A DNA stretch of 64,000 bases from Aquibaculum arenosum. Its GTDB lineage: Bacteria > Pseudomonadota > Alphaproteobacteria > Kiloniellales > DSM-21159. Of this stretch, positions 17,330 through 26,313 are shown in pieces. The first letter of the stretch is position 1; each line of letters begins with the position of its first letter. The stretch lies in contig NZ_JARHUD010000006.1 of the NCBI RefSeq assembly GCF_029222965.1, positions 124,001 to 188,000 on the forward strand, read 5' to 3'. Below the pieces are notes generated by a model, which worked only from the letters and a program-made list of their open reading frames with translations, had not been told where the DNA came from and did no database searches. The position numbers were made by a program, and so were the translations under genes.

Positions 17330-18103
17330 TCACCCCTCCGTATCGCTGGAAACCAGCAGCAGGGGGCAGGTCAGACGCCGCAAGGCAAGACGCAGGGCGC
17401 GCACATGCTCCGGGCCGGCCCCGCCTGGCAGGTCTGCCACCAGGAGGCTGGCGCGCGCACGTTCGGCCAGGTGGACACCGGCCAGCAGGCTGTCGAAACC
17501 GCCGGCCGTGATCTGTACGTCCATCCCGGCCGCCCCGGCCAGGCGCTTCAGGCTCGGCAGCAGGGAATCAGCGATGGCCTGACTGGAGAAGCTCGCCACC
17601 AGCGGTCCCGGTGCGGCGCCGCCGCGCAGCGGCGACAAGAGGAAACCGGCGGTGTGCCGCAGGCATTCCAGCATCGCGGTCGCTTCTGTGCGGTCCTGCA
17701 GCAGCGCAAGCGCTCCCGCAGAGAAAACCAGATCCTCCCGTCCTGCACGACGTAGGGGGTCGAGAGGATGTCCGCGCAGAACCTCCAGCGGCACCGGCCG
17801 CCCCAGTTGCTCGCCCAGCCCGGCCAGGGCGCGGCGCACGGCAGCCTCCTGTCTCCGCGCCCGCGCCGCCAATTCCGCTGTCTCCAAGTGACGCGGCCGG
17901 CCCGTCACCGCGCCCAATTCTGTGCTGAAAGCCAACGCCGCCAGATCGTAGAGCGCCGCCTCCTCGACCAGGACACCCGTGACCTCGGCTTCGAGCGAAT
18001 GGGCAAGCCCCGCCATGCGCGTCAGCATGGGGCCGGAATCGCTCTCCTCCGACAGGCTCAGCAACAGGCGCCGCGGTCGCCAGAATTCGCCCGCGGGGCT
18101 CAT
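17330..18103 (-). CDS. Usp-like protein coupled to the Lon-type protease
   Basis: The 257-residue product shows a weak two-part Usp architecture. The first half (RRLLLSLSEESDSGPMLTRMAGLAHSLEAEVTGVLVEE in outline) resembles the first strand-helix of UspA, and the second ends LRRLTCPLLLVSSD like the last Usp strand. It has no clear G-x2-G-x9-G nucleotide motif, so it may not bind ATP. Its ATG overlaps the stop of the Lon-type protease gene as ATGA, which implies translational coupling. In the same setting (lon, usp, host-attachment, Fnr box) it probably belongs to a stress regulon. Confidence 0.62.
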   Translation of the reverse strand: MSPAGEFWRPRRLLLSLSEESDSGPMLTRMAGLAHSLEAEVTGVLVEEAALYDLAALAFSTELGAVTGRPRHLETAELAARARRQEAAVRRALAGLGEQLGRPVPLEVLRGHPLDPLRRAGREDLVFSAGALALLQDRTEATAMLECLRHTAGFLLSPLRGGAAPGPLVASFSSQAIADSLLPSLKRLAGAAGMDVQITAGGFDSLLAGVHLAERARASLLVADLPGGAGPEHVRALRLALRRLTCPLLLVSSDTEG

Positions 18104-20535
18104 GATGCAGAACCTCCGCTGTTCCTCTCGCCCTGTTTTCCGAACTCCAGCCGACGCCGCGCCATGGCGATCAAGCGATCTTCCACAAGGCGATTAACGC
18201 TGTCCGGGGGGAAAAGACCGTCCTCGCCTCGCTCACCGGCTAGACGCCCGGTCATGAGTTCCATCACCTGGTCGAGATGCTCGGCGGCATAAACCGCAAA
18301 ACGTCCGGCGGCACAGGCCTCGACCACCTCCTCTCGCAGCATCAGGTGCTGCACGTTGGCCTGCGGGATGATGACACCCTGTGTCCCGCTCAAACCACGG
18401 GCGGCGCAGAGTTCAAAGAAGCCCTCGATCTTCTCGTTGACGCCGCCGATCGCCTGCACCTCACCATGCTGATTCACTGATCCGGTGATCGCCAGATCCT
18501 GGCGTAACGGCAATTCGGCAATGGCGGACAGCAGGGCGCAGAGCTCGGCCGTCGAGGCGCTGTCGCCATCGACACCGCCATAGGACTGTTCAAAGACCAG
18601 GCTGGCGGCAAGGGACACCGGCCAGTCCCGGGCATAGCGGGCCGTCAGCAACCCGGAGAGGATGAGCACGCCCTTAGAATGCAAGGGGCCACCCAGCTCC
18701 GTTTCGCGCTCGATATCCACCAGCTTGCCACTGCCCAGTCGCACCCGCGCAGTGATGCGGCTCGGCCGGCCGAAAGCAATGCGCCCCAAGGAGATGACGC
18801 TGAGCCCGTTCACTTGGCCCACCCGAGTGCCTTCCGTGTCGACCAGCAGGATGTTTCGCAGGGTGGCTTCACGGCTCTTGTCCCGCAGGCGGTCGAGGCG
18901 CCGGATTGCCGCCTGCTCTGCGCGGACGACATGGCGGTCAGTGATGGTTGAAGCCGATTCCGCGCGGGCCCAGTGATCAGCTTCGCGCGCCAGATCGGCG
19001 ATGGGGCCCAAACGCACCGAGAAACGCTCGGCGTCCTCTGCCAGTCGGCTGGCGTGTTCCAGCAGGCGCGCCACACCATTCCGATCAAATGGCAGCAGCG
19101 CCTCGCGCTCAACCAGGCCGGAGATCAGGCGGGCATAGTGCTGGGCACTGGCTTCGCTGCGTGTCACCTCCTCATCGAAGTCGACCGCAACTTTGAAGAT
19201 TTCCTGAAACTCGGGATCGAACTGACACAGGAGGTGATAGACCATCCGATCTCCGAAAAGCACGACCTTGGCGGAGAAGGGGATGGCTTCCGGCTCGAGT
19301 GAGACAGTCGAGAGCAGGCTGAGGTGTTCGGCCAGGGATTCGATCACGATCCGGCCGTTTCGCAGGGCACGCTTCAAGGCTTCCCAGGCCAAGGGCTGAG
19401 TGAGAATTCGCCGCGCATCCAGCAGGAGATAGCCCCCGTTGGACCGATGGAGCGCGCCGGCCTTGATCAGGAGAAAGTCGGTAACCAACGCACCCATTTG
19501 CTGCAGGTGCTCGATGCGGCCGACCAGGTTTGGCAAGGTGGGATTGTCCTCGCGCACCACCGGCGCACCGGTGGATGCATGGCCGTTGGAGACGATGACA
19601 TTGACCTTGTAGCGGCGCAGCTCCGGCGCATCGGCGCGTTTCTGCTGTGGCTCCTCCTCGCCGCCTGATGGCAACAGCATGCCTGCGTTTTCCACAAGGT
19701 CGGCACGCACCGAATCGATGAATGGGACGACGTCGGGGAGATCCGCGAAGGCTGAGCGCAGATCCTCCAGAGCATGATCAACCGCCACCGCCGCAAACTC
19801 ACGATTGAGTTCGCGCAGCTGCTCGCGACGCTTCTTGTCCAGGCGCGGGATACGCTCAAGGACAATACGCAAGGAGTCCTGCAGTTCGCTGATGGCTGCT
19901 TGCGCGGCAGTGCGCTCTCCCTCAGGCCAGGCATTGAACGCTTCCGGTTTGACCACCTGGCCGTCGCGCATGGGCGCCAGCGCAAAGCCCATGGGCGTGC
20001 GCAACAGCGCCACGTCGCGCTCCGCCGCTTCCTTACGCAATCCCTCGAAAGCCTCTTCCTGAGCTTCCTCGAACTCCTCATCGATGGCGCGGCGCCGGCG
20101 ACGATACTCGTCGCTCTCGAACACCCCGGGCAGGGATCCGAGCAGATCCTCGATCACCGTCGTCATACCATCCCGCAAGGCTATGGCGCGACCGGTGGGC
20201 AGGCGCAGCGCGCGTGGGCGCTGCGCCAGTTCGAAATCATTCACATACACCCAGTCGTCCGGCGCCGGTCGCGAACCGGCCAGACGGTTCAAATAGGCTT
20301 CGATGGCCGTGTGCCGCCCCGTCCCCGACGCCCCCATAACGAAGAGATTGAAGCCGCTGCGCTCGATCGCGGTGCCGAACTCCACAGCCTCCAACGCCCG
20401 GTCCTGGCCCATGAAACCGTCGAGCGGCTCCAGCTCCGCTGTCGTTTCGAAAGAAAAGAGCTCCGGCTCACAGCGGGACCGCAAACGTTCGGCGGTGAGC
20501 GGCGAGAGAGGAACCGTGACCGTGGAACTGGGCAT
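18100..20535 (-). CDS. ATP-dependent Lon-family protease (AAA_32 type)
   Basis: From the ATG at 20535 (AGAGG six bases upstream) the product is 811 residues. It is not canonical Lon: it lacks the N-terminal substrate domain and matches the Lon-related class with an AAA_32 N-terminal region. The Walker A-like loop is MGASGTGRHTAIEAY. The C-terminal Lon protease domain has the catalytic Ser in GGVDGDSASTAELCALL and the catalytic Lys in GGVNEKIEGFFELC, with the conserved GxxxPQANVQHL context. An ATPase-powered or ATP-gated serine protease in the cytoplasm is likely. It is translationally coupled to a Usp-like gene and shares an Fnr/FixK-type box with the divergent host-attachment gene. Confidence 0.88.
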   Translation of the reverse strand: MPSSTVTVPLSPLTAERLRSRCEPELFSFETTAELEPLDGFMGQDRALEAVEFGTAIERSGFNLFVMGASGTGRHTAIEAYLNRLAGSRPAPDDWVYVNDFELAQRPRALRLPTGRAIALRDGMTTVIEDLLGSLPGVFESDEYRRRRRAIDEEFEEAQEEAFEGLRKEAAERDVALLRTPMGFALAPMRDGQVVKPEAFNAWPEGERTAAQAAISELQDSLRIVLERIPRLDKKRREQLRELNREFAAVAVDHALEDLRSAFADLPDVVPFIDSVRADLVENAGMLLPSGGEEEPQQKRADAPELRRYKVNVIVSNGHASTGAPVVREDNPTLPNLVGRIEHLQQMGALVTDFLLIKAGALHRSNGGYLLLDARRILTQPLAWEALKRALRNGRIVIESLAEHLSLLSTVSLEPEAIPFSAKVVLFGDRMVYHLLCQFDPEFQEIFKVAVDFDEEVTRSEASAQHYARLISGLVEREALLPFDRNGVARLLEHASRLAEDAERFSVRLGPIADLAREADHWARAESASTITDRHVVRAEQAAIRRLDRLRDKSREATLRNILLVDTEGTRVGQVNGLSVISLGRIAFGRPSRITARVRLGSGKLVDIERETELGGPLHSKGVLILSGLLTARYARDWPVSLAASLVFEQSYGGVDGDSASTAELCALLSAIAELPLRQDLAITGSVNQHGEVQAIGGVNEKIEGFFELCAARGLSGTQGVIIPQANVQHLMLREEVVEACAAGRFAVYAAEHLDQVMELMTGRLAGERGEDGLFPPDSVNRLVEDRLIAMARRRLEFGKQGERNSGGSAS

Positions 20536-20601
20536 ACCAAACCTCTGTTTGCGGAAGAGGAACGCACCTGGACAGCCTGCCAGCTCAGTCTGCATCGCGT
20601 A

Positions 20602-20615
20602 TTGCGGCAGATCAA
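20602..20615 (+). promoter_or_regulatory. Candidate Fnr/FixK-family box
   Basis: TTGCGGCAGATCAA lies between the divergent lon-type and host-attachment genes, centred about 73 and 82 bases from their starts. It differs by one base from the box before the DUF3775 gene. Confidence 0.55.
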
Positions 20616-20690
20616 AGGCCGGCGGTCACTATGCCGCAAGAATCGCACAGGTTGTGCAAGCCATTCGAACACAAAGCAAAGGGGCCTGTC

Positions 20691-21134
20691 ATGTTACGCC
20701 GCGGTACGACTTGGTTGCTTGTTGCAGATGGCGCACGAGCGCGCACCTTCTCCCGTCAAGAACCAAGCAAGCGTCTCAGTGAGCTCGATGAGGGCAGCTT
20801 CACCGGCAACCGCTCCCACTCCCGCGACCTGGGCAATGAGCGCCCGGGACGCACCCACGACAGCGCAGGGCCGGGACGCCATGCCATGGAGCCGCCCAGC
20901 GATCCGCACGACCTAGCCGAACAGTCCTTTCTGCGCGAGGTGGTCGAATGGCTGGAGGAGAAGGAGAAGTCCGGGGCTTTCGACCAATTGATCGTCGTTG
21001 CCGCCCCCCGCGCGCTTGGCGAGCTGCGCCGCCTCTTTTCCAAGTCACTCTCAGCAAGGATCTTGGCCGAACTGGATTCCGACCTGACGCACGCCGATGC
21101 GCGCGAAGTGGAAACGCGCACCGAGGCATTGTGA
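20691..21134 (+). CDS. Host-attachment protein (baeRF-like)
   Basis: The 147-residue product begins RRGTTWLLVADGARARTFS, the hallmark of the 'protein required for attachment to host cells' family, and contains SFLREVVEWLEE and LIVVAAPRALGELRRLF with the end VETRTEAL. The family has a release-factor eRF1-like fold; despite the name, its molecular function is not settled. The start at 20691 has AAAGGGG nine bases upstream; an earlier in-frame ATG at 20631 would overlap the Fnr/FixK-type promoter region. It is divergent from lon. Confidence 0.88.
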   Translation: MLRRGTTWLLVADGARARTFSRQEPSKRLSELDEGSFTGNRSHSRDLGNERPGRTHDSAGPGRHAMEPPSDPHDLAEQSFLREVVEWLEEKEKSGAFDQLIVVAAPRALGELRRLFSKSLSARILAELDSDLTHADAREVETRTEAL

Positions 21135-21247
21135 TTGCCTGCGCTTCCGTTCAATCCAGTCGAGCTTGGCTCGCTCCGCGCCAAGCGTTGCGTTGGGTGT
21201 AGGCGTCGACCTGCGCTCGCAGCGCACAACGACCGAAAATAGTAGAA

Positions 21248-21264
21248 ATCACTGCCACAGTGAT
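21248..21264. promoter_or_regulatory. Palindrome upstream of the Abi-like gene
   Basis: ATCACTG-CCA-CAGTGAT is a perfect 7-bp inverted repeat with a 3-base spacer. It lies about 100 bases before the Abi-like start, in an AT-richer stretch than its surroundings. It looks like a dimeric regulator site; the regulator is unknown. Confidence 0.45.
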
Positions 21265-21362
21265 ACAAAATAAGCACAAATGAATGGCCCCGGCCGCGTG
21301 CAAAGCAGAGGCGGTACCGGGGCTTACAACGCCTAATGTGCGAATGTGGCGGTTAAAATCAA

Positions 21363-22022
21363 GTGAGTTTTCGCTATACATCTGCGCAGGTGAACGCCAT
21401 ACGCGCTGCACTTTCGGAGGATAGACTACAGCGATATGCCGAACTGACGGACGGCGACCACGTGGCTGCGATCAAGCTCTACGTGCATAATACTATCCTC
21501 AGCGAGGGCTTCTATACCCCACTTCAAGGCCTAGAGATTGCCTTGCGCAATGCGCTGCATGCCCAGTTCAGCAATCGCTTCGGCGCAGATTGGTACGATG
21601 CTGCAATCAAAGATATCCGACATCCACAAACAACGATGATTGCTCGGGCCAAAACCACGCTCCGTAGAGACCGCAAGCCAATCACACCCAGCGGCATGGT
21701 TGCCGAACTCAGTTTCGGATTCTGGGTGGGTCTGCTCGGACCAGATTACGAAGTCCCCTTATGGCGTCGATGCTGCCGCCATGCGTTTCCGTATCGACCG
21801 TTGCATCATGAACGCAAGCAAGTGCTAGGGGCTCTCAACTCAGTACGACGACTGCGCAATCGCGTTGCTCACCATGAACCGATACTACACCGCAACCTGG
21901 AAACAGATCACCAGACGATCATCAATGCTGCGTCCTGGATCTGTCCGCACACCGCAGAATGGATCAGGGCACACAGCCGTCTGCCCGGTTTGCTTGGCAA
22001 GCGAACCACTGCACCCATTTGA
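21363..22022 (+). CDS. Abi-like HEPN-fold protein (abortive-infection family), orphan
   Basis: The 219-residue product resembles the Abi_2/AbiD-F family, proteins of the HEPN superfamily implicated in abortive phage infection. It shows YVHNTILSEGFYTPLQGLEIALRNALHAQF and MVAELSFGFWVGLL in the middle. The C-terminal motif RNRVAHHEPI fits R-x4-6-H, the catalytic motif of HEPN ribonucleases. Translation probably starts at GTG 21363; no other near start exists. The region is poorer in GC than the flanks and stands alone between the host-attachment gene and hemB, which suggests acquisition by transfer. No antitoxin gene is adjacent. RNase activity and phage defence are inferred. Confidence 0.75.
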   Translation: MSFRYTSAQVNAIRAALSEDRLQRYAELTDGDHVAAIKLYVHNTILSEGFYTPLQGLEIALRNALHAQFSNRFGADWYDAAIKDIRHPQTTMIARAKTTLRRDRKPITPSGMVAELSFGFWVGLLGPDYEVPLWRRCCRHAFPYRPLHHERKQVLGALNSVRRLRNRVAHHEPILHRNLETDHQTIINAASWICPHTAEWIRAHSRLPGLLGKRTTAPI

Positions 22023-22125
22023 TTCTGAGCTGCGACACCAACGGCACCCGGCAATGCTTGTTGCGCGGGGCCGCTGAACTTAGACTGCGCGGCAATCCTC
22101 ACCAACAAGTCACTCGGGTAGATCG

Positions 22126-23172
22126 ATGTCGGATTACCGCACTCCTCGGCCTCTGGCCGGGCCGCTTGCCACACCTGCACTTGCCGGCAGCTATCCGCAA
22201 ATCCGGATGCGCCGCAATCGGACCGCCCCCTGGGTGCGCGATCTGGTCGCCGAGAATCGGCTGGGGGTCGAGGACCTGATCTGGCCGATCTTCGTGCGCG
22301 AGGATGACGAGCCCCAGACCACGATCCCCTCCATGCCGGGCGTGCGCCGCCACACTGTCGCCGAAGCCGTCGAGGCCGTGGGCGCTGCCGCCTCCCTGGG
22401 CATTCCGGCGATCGCGATTTTTCCTCACGTCGCCGACGCCCGCAAAAGCGCGGACTGCCGGGAAGCCGTGGATCCGGAAAACCTCGTCTGCCGCGCCGTG
22501 CGCGCCATCAAGGCGGCTGTACCGCAGATCGGCATCGTCTGCGACGTGGCACTCGATCCCTTCAACTCCCTGGGCCATGACGGCCTGGTCCATGAAGGCC
22601 AGGTGCTCAATGACGAGAGCATCGAGGTGCTGTGCAAGCAGGCCCGGGTTCAGGCGGAAGCCGGCTGCGACGTGATCGCGCCCTCCGACATGATGGACGG
22701 TCGGGTGGGCGCCATCCGAAATTGCCTCGATGCAGCAGACTTCGAGCAGGTGAAGATCTGCTCCTACGCCGCCAAGTATGCCAGCGCCTTCTACGGCCCT
22801 TTCCGCGACGCCATCGGATCCAGCGGCGCGCTGGTAGGCGACAAGAAGACCTATCAGCTCGACCCGGCCAACAGCGACGAGGCCCTGCGCGAGGTCGCAT
22901 TGGACCTGCAGGAAGGCGCCGACATGGTGATGGTGAAGCCGGGCATGCCCTATCTCGACATCATCCGGCGGGTCAAGGACACCTTCGCGGTGCCCACCCT
23001 CGCCTACCAGGTGTCGGGCGAGTACGCGATGATTCGCGGCGCGGCCGACCAGGGCTGGCTCGACGGCGAGCGTGCGATGCTGGAATCGCTGCTCGCCTTC
23101 AAGCGCGCCGGTGCCAGCGCCGTGCTGACCTACTTCGCCCTCGACGTGGCCCGTAAGCTCAAGGAAGGCTGA
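22126..23172 (+). CDS. hemB: Delta-aminolevulinic acid dehydratase (porphobilinogen synthase)
   Basis: HemB condenses two 5-aminolevulinate molecules to porphobilinogen in haem and corrin synthesis. The 348-residue product has both Schiff-base lysines: K217 in SYAAKYASAFYGPFRDA and K271 in MVMVKPGMPYLD. The metal loop reads DVALDPFNSLGHDG, the Asp/Ala form of the non-zinc (Mg/K-dependent) enzymes of alphaproteobacteria, not the three-Cys zinc form. The ATG at 22126 gives normal length. It converges with the carbonic anhydrase gene, three bases apart. Confidence 0.96.
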   Translation: MSDYRTPRPLAGPLATPALAGSYPQIRMRRNRTAPWVRDLVAENRLGVEDLIWPIFVREDDEPQTTIPSMPGVRRHTVAEAVEAVGAAASLGIPAIAIFPHVADARKSADCREAVDPENLVCRAVRAIKAAVPQIGIVCDVALDPFNSLGHDGLVHEGQVLNDESIEVLCKQARVQAEAGCDVIAPSDMMDGRVGAIRNCLDAADFEQVKICSYAAKYASAFYGPFRDAIGSSGALVGDKKTYQLDPANSDEALREVALDLQEGADMVMVKPGMPYLDIIRRVKDTFAVPTLAYQVSGEYAMIRGAADQGWLDGERAMLESLLAFKRAGASAVLTYFALDVARKLKEG

Positions 23173-23175
23173 GGC

Positions 23176-23808
23176 CTAATTCAGGGCTTCCAGCACGTGA
23201 GCCGGGTCCAGGCCGTCCGGTCCTGAGATGGTCAGGTTCAGATCGTGGGCGATGCCGTCTTTGAGGCCGTAGACCCAGCCGTGCAGCTTCAAGGACTGCC
23301 CGCGATGCCAGGCGTTCTGCACGATGGGCGTGCGCGCCACATTCAGAACCTGGGCTGCGACGTTGATCTCACAGAGGCGGTCGACGCGCGTGTCCTCGTC
23401 CTCGCAACGGGCCAATTCCTCGGCATTGGTGGCGCGCAGTTCCCGCAGCGGCCAGAGCCAGTGGTCGATCAGCCCGAACTGCCGCCCAGCCAAGGCGGCG
23501 CGCACACCGCCGCAGCCGTAGTGACCGCAGACGATGACATGCCTGACCTTGATCACCTCAACCGCGAACTGCAGCACCGAGAGGCAATTCACATCGGCGC
23601 CATGGACGATGTTTGCGACGTTGCGATGCACGAAAAGCTCGCCCGGGTCGAGACCGACGATCTGATTGGCCGGAACCCGGCTGTCGGCGCAGCCGATCCA
23701 GAGATACTCCGGCGCCTGCTGCTGAGACAGGCGGGTGAAGAAGTCGGGATCGACCTTGGTTTGCCGCGCAGCCCAGCGGCGATTGTTTTCCAGCAGCTTG
23801 CTGATCAT
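23176..23808 (-). CDS. can: Beta-class carbonic anhydrase
   Basis: The 210-residue protein has the beta-carbonic anhydrase zinc ligands C40 and D42 in CADSRVPANQIVGL, and H96 and C99 in CGHYGCGGV. These interconvert CO2 and bicarbonate, feeding carboxylases such as the acetyl-CoA carboxylase encoded by accB-accC nearby. The ATG at 23808 follows AAGGTCTC. The length and motifs are standard for the Can type. The stop is three bases from the hemB stop (convergent). Confidence 0.95.
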   Translation of the reverse strand: MISKLLENNRRWAARQTKVDPDFFTRLSQQQAPEYLWIGCADSRVPANQIVGLDPGELFVHRNVANIVHGADVNCLSVLQFAVEVIKVRHVIVCGHYGCGGVRAALAGRQFGLIDHWLWPLRELRATNAEELARCEDEDTRVDRLCEINVAAQVLNVARTPIVQNAWHRGQSLKLHGWVYGLKDGIAHDLNLTISGPDGLDPAHVLEALN

Positions 23809-23998
23809 CGGTGAGACCTTGATTTTCGCATGAACGAGAGGGAAATGGCGTGCCGCTTCCCGCCGTGCAAGTGCTTTGTGCGAAGGTGGCGATCCCTAGA
23901 CCCCACCACGACCGCCAAGCGGCGCCGAGCCGCGCTTTGGCGGGATGACAGCGGCAACCTCTTAGGCCAAACTGAGGACCAGTCAGGGAGCCACTGTG

Positions 23999-24676
23999 AT
24001 GCATGATGAGAGCAAGCACGAACACGGCAGCCACGGGCATGGAGATCATGATCACGGTCATGATCATGATCACGAGCATCAGCATCCGCCCTCGCCCGCC
24101 GCGCTGCGCGTAAAGGCCATCGAGACGCTCCTGGTGGAAAAGGGACTGGTCGACCCGCAGGCGCTGGACGCCATCATCGAGACCTATGCCGAGAAGGTCG
24201 GCCCGCGCAATGGCGCGCGCGTGGTCGCCCGCGCCTGGAGCGATCCGGCCTATCTGGAGCGCCTGCGTCAGGATGCCACGGCAGCCATTGCCGAACTGGA
24301 TTTCCAGGGCCGGCAGGGCGAGCACATGGTGGTGGTCGAAAACGATGCGAGAACGCACAATCTCGTCGTCTGCACACTCTGCTCCTGCTACCCCTGGCCC
24401 GTGCTGGGCCTGCCGCCGGTCTGGTACAAGTCGGACGCCTATCGCTCACGCGCCGTGATCGATCCCCGCGGGGTGCTCAGCGAGTTCGGCGTGGAGCTGC
24501 CTGAGGACAAGGCGGTGCAAGTCTGGGACTCCACTGCGGAGGTCCGCTACCTGGTGCTGCCGGAGCGCCCGGCTGGCACCGAAGGGATGAGTGAGGAGGA
24601 ACTGGCGGACTTGGTGACCCGGGACTCCATGATTGGTACCGGACTTCCGCTCTCACCCGAGGAGGCGCGGTCATGA
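23999..24676 (+). CDS. nthA: Nitrile hydratase alpha subunit, cobalt type, with His-rich N-terminus
   Basis: The alpha subunit holds the metal centre that hydrates nitriles to amides. The metal-claw motif [11 protein letters not shown] (C125, C128, S129, C130) carries Thr after the first Cys, the signature of the cobalt rather than the iron class (which has Ser). The first 35 residues are exceptional: a run of about 13 His interspersed with Asp/Glu/Gly ([18 protein letters not shown]) before the conserved [17 protein letters not shown]. The ATG at 23999 (or the GTG at 23996) follows AGGGAG. The beta subunit overlaps by 4 bases and an activator gene follows. Confidence 0.94.
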   Translation: MHDESKHEHGSHGHGDHDHGHDHDHEHQHPPSPAALRVKAIETLLVEKGLVDPQALDAIIETYAEKVGPRNGARVVARAWSDPAYLERLRQDATAAIAELDFQGRQGEHMVVVENDARTHNLVVCTLCSCYPWPVLGLPPVWYKSDAYRSRAVIDPRGVLSEFGVELPEDKAVQVWDSTAEVRYLVLPERPAGTEGMSEEELADLVTRDSMIGTGLPLSPEEARS

Positions 24677-25332
24677 ACGGCGTCCACGATATGGGCGGCA
24701 TGCATGGTTTTGGCGCGCTCCCCCTGGAGGAGAACGAACCGGTTTTCCATGGCGAGTGGGAGGAGCGCGCCCTCGCACTGACGCTGGCCATGGCGGCCTG
24801 GGGCAAGTGGAACATCGATGCCTCGCGCCACGCGCGCGAGAAGCTGCCGCCGGCCGATTATCTGCGCTACAGCTACTATGAACGCTGGATCGAGGCCCTG
24901 GCCAACATGATGGTCGAGCACGGTCTGGTGAGCGCAGAGGAACTGCGCCAGGGGCAGCCCGCAGCAGGCAGCAGCAAGGCACAGCCGCCGCTCGACGCCA
25001 CCAAGGCCCTGGCGGCCCTGCGGCGTGGCGGCCCCGCCGATCGCGCCGTCGATCAGGCACCGCGCTTTGCCATCGGCCAGAGCGTGCGCGCCATCAATCA
25101 CCACCCGGCCGGTCACACCCGCCTGCCCCGCTACGCCCGTGGCAAGCGCGGCGAGATCGTCATGCATCACGGCGCCCACGTCTTCGCCGACAGCAACGCC
25201 CATTTCCTAGGCGAAGCGCCACAGCATCTCTATGCCGTGCGTTTCTCGGCGCGGGAACTCTGGGGGCCGCAAGGCCGGCCGCAGGACTGCGTCACCCTCG
25301 ACCTCTGGGAGCCGCACCTTGAAGCCGCCTGA
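24673..25332 (+). CDS. nthB: Nitrile hydratase beta subunit
   Basis: The 219-residue product is the structural partner of the alpha subunit. It opens with [14 protein letters not shown] and continues with [20 protein letters not shown] and [21 protein letters not shown]. The C-terminal SH3-like barrel has [31 protein letters not shown], and near the end [10 protein letters not shown]. Its ATG overlaps the alpha stop (ATGA), supporting coupled translation. The alpha-beta-activator order is typical of the cobalt enzymes. Confidence 0.95.
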   Translation: MNGVHDMGGMHGFGALPLEENEPVFHGEWEERALALTLAMAAWGKWNIDASRHAREKLPPADYLRYSYYERWIEALANMMVEHGLVSAEELRQGQPAAGSSKAQPPLDATKALAALRRGGPADRAVDQAPRFAIGQSVRAINHHPAGHTRLPRYARGKRGEIVMHHGAHVFADSNAHFLGEAPQHLYAVRFSARELWGPQGRPQDCVTLDLWEPHLEAA

Positions 25333-25642
25333 ACCGAAGGTCTTTGCCGAGCCTTGGCAGGCCCAGGCCTTCGCCATCACCGTTCGCCTGAACGAAACCG
25401 GCCGCTTCACCTGGAGTGAATGGGCCGAGGTCTTCGGCGCTGAGCTGCGCAATCGGCGCGCCGCTGGGGCCGAAGACAGCGAGGGCGGCTATTGGGAGGC
25501 CTGGCTGAAAGCGCTGGAAGTGCTTCTCACCGATCGTCGTCTGGCTGAAAGTCCCGACCTCGACCGCCTGGAACAGGCCTGGGCAGAAGCCTATCGCACC
25601 ACACCGCACGGGCAGCCGGTCAGACTGGCCGACAGGGGTTGA
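25319..25642 (+). CDS. Nitrile hydratase activator / metallochaperone (P14K-like)
   Basis: The 107-residue product, read from TTG 25319 inside the end of the beta gene, has FAEPWQAQAFAITVRLNETGRFTWSEWAE, the conserved start of the P14K/NhlE-type activator that loads cobalt into the alpha subunit by subunit swapping. It also has GGYWEAWLKALEVLL and the end RTTPHGQPVRL. The TTG start is chosen because the conserved domain begins 3-8 residues later and an ATG is lacking; the extra 29 upstream codons would be read through the beta gene in another frame. It overlaps nthB by 14 bases. Confidence 0.85.
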   Translation: MKPPEPKVFAEPWQAQAFAITVRLNETGRFTWSEWAEVFGAELRNRRAAGAEDSEGGYWEAWLKALEVLLTDRRLAESPDLDRLEQAWAEAYRTTPHGQPVRLADRG

Positions 25643-25854
25643 TCGACCGCTTCTGGCATCCGCCAAAGTGATTTGTTGCTTGCGAGATTCGCAGCAGACG
25701 GCGTATGTGACGATCCTGCTGTTCGCGCTCGCGCCCGCCTGCGAGAAGATCACATGCCGGCCAGAAACCGGCTTCCGCCTGCACCTCGGAACATTGCTCC
25801 TCTGGCCCGGGCGTGATAACGCTTTGCACCCCTCGACCGTCGCAGGAGCCCAAC

Positions 25855-26313
25855 TTGTCTGACGCCATCCGCGTGCTGGTGCTTCATGGCCCGAACCTGA
25901 ACATGCTTGGCCGTCGGGCGCCGGACGTCTATGGCACGGCAACCCTGGCCGACCTGGAGGCACTGTGTCGTGATGAAGGTGCACGTCTCGGACTGGAGGT
26001 GGATTGCCGACAGAGCAACCATGAGGGTGAACTGGTCACCTGGATCCAGGAGGCGGCGCCGAGCTTCTCCGCCATCATCCTGAACGCCGGTGCCTACACT
26101 CATACCTCCGTTGCCGTGCATGACGCACTGGAGGCCGTGGGCCTGCCGACCATCGAGGTGCATCTGTCCAACATCTTCCGACGCGAGAGCTTTCGCCACC
26201 ACTCCTACGTCACCCCCCAGGCCTTCGGCGTGATCTGCGGCCTGGGCTTTGACGGCTATCGAGCAGCACTGCTGGCGCTCGCAAATCGATTGAAAGGCAA
26301 TAACGGCGCATGA
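25855..26313 (+). CDS. aroQ: 3-dehydroquinate dehydratase, type II
   Basis: The product (152 residues from TTG 25855) catalyses the third shikimate-pathway step. It has the type II motifs [14 protein letters not shown] and [10 protein letters not shown], the catalytic Tyr region, and the [15 protein letters not shown] loop and the catalytic His in [16 protein letters not shown]. The TTG is preceded by GGAG at the right spacing, whereas the upstream GTG adds residues that do not match the family. The stop overlaps the accB start as ATGA. The aroQ-accB-accC order is conserved in alphaproteobacteria. Confidence 0.95.
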   Translation: MSDAIRVLVLHGPNLNMLGRRAPDVYGTATLADLEALCRDEGARLGLEVDCRQSNHEGELVTWIQEAAPSFSAIILNAGAYTHTSVAVHDALEAVGLPTIEVHLSNIFRRESFRHHSYVTPQAFGVICGLGFDGYRAALLALANRLKGNNGA

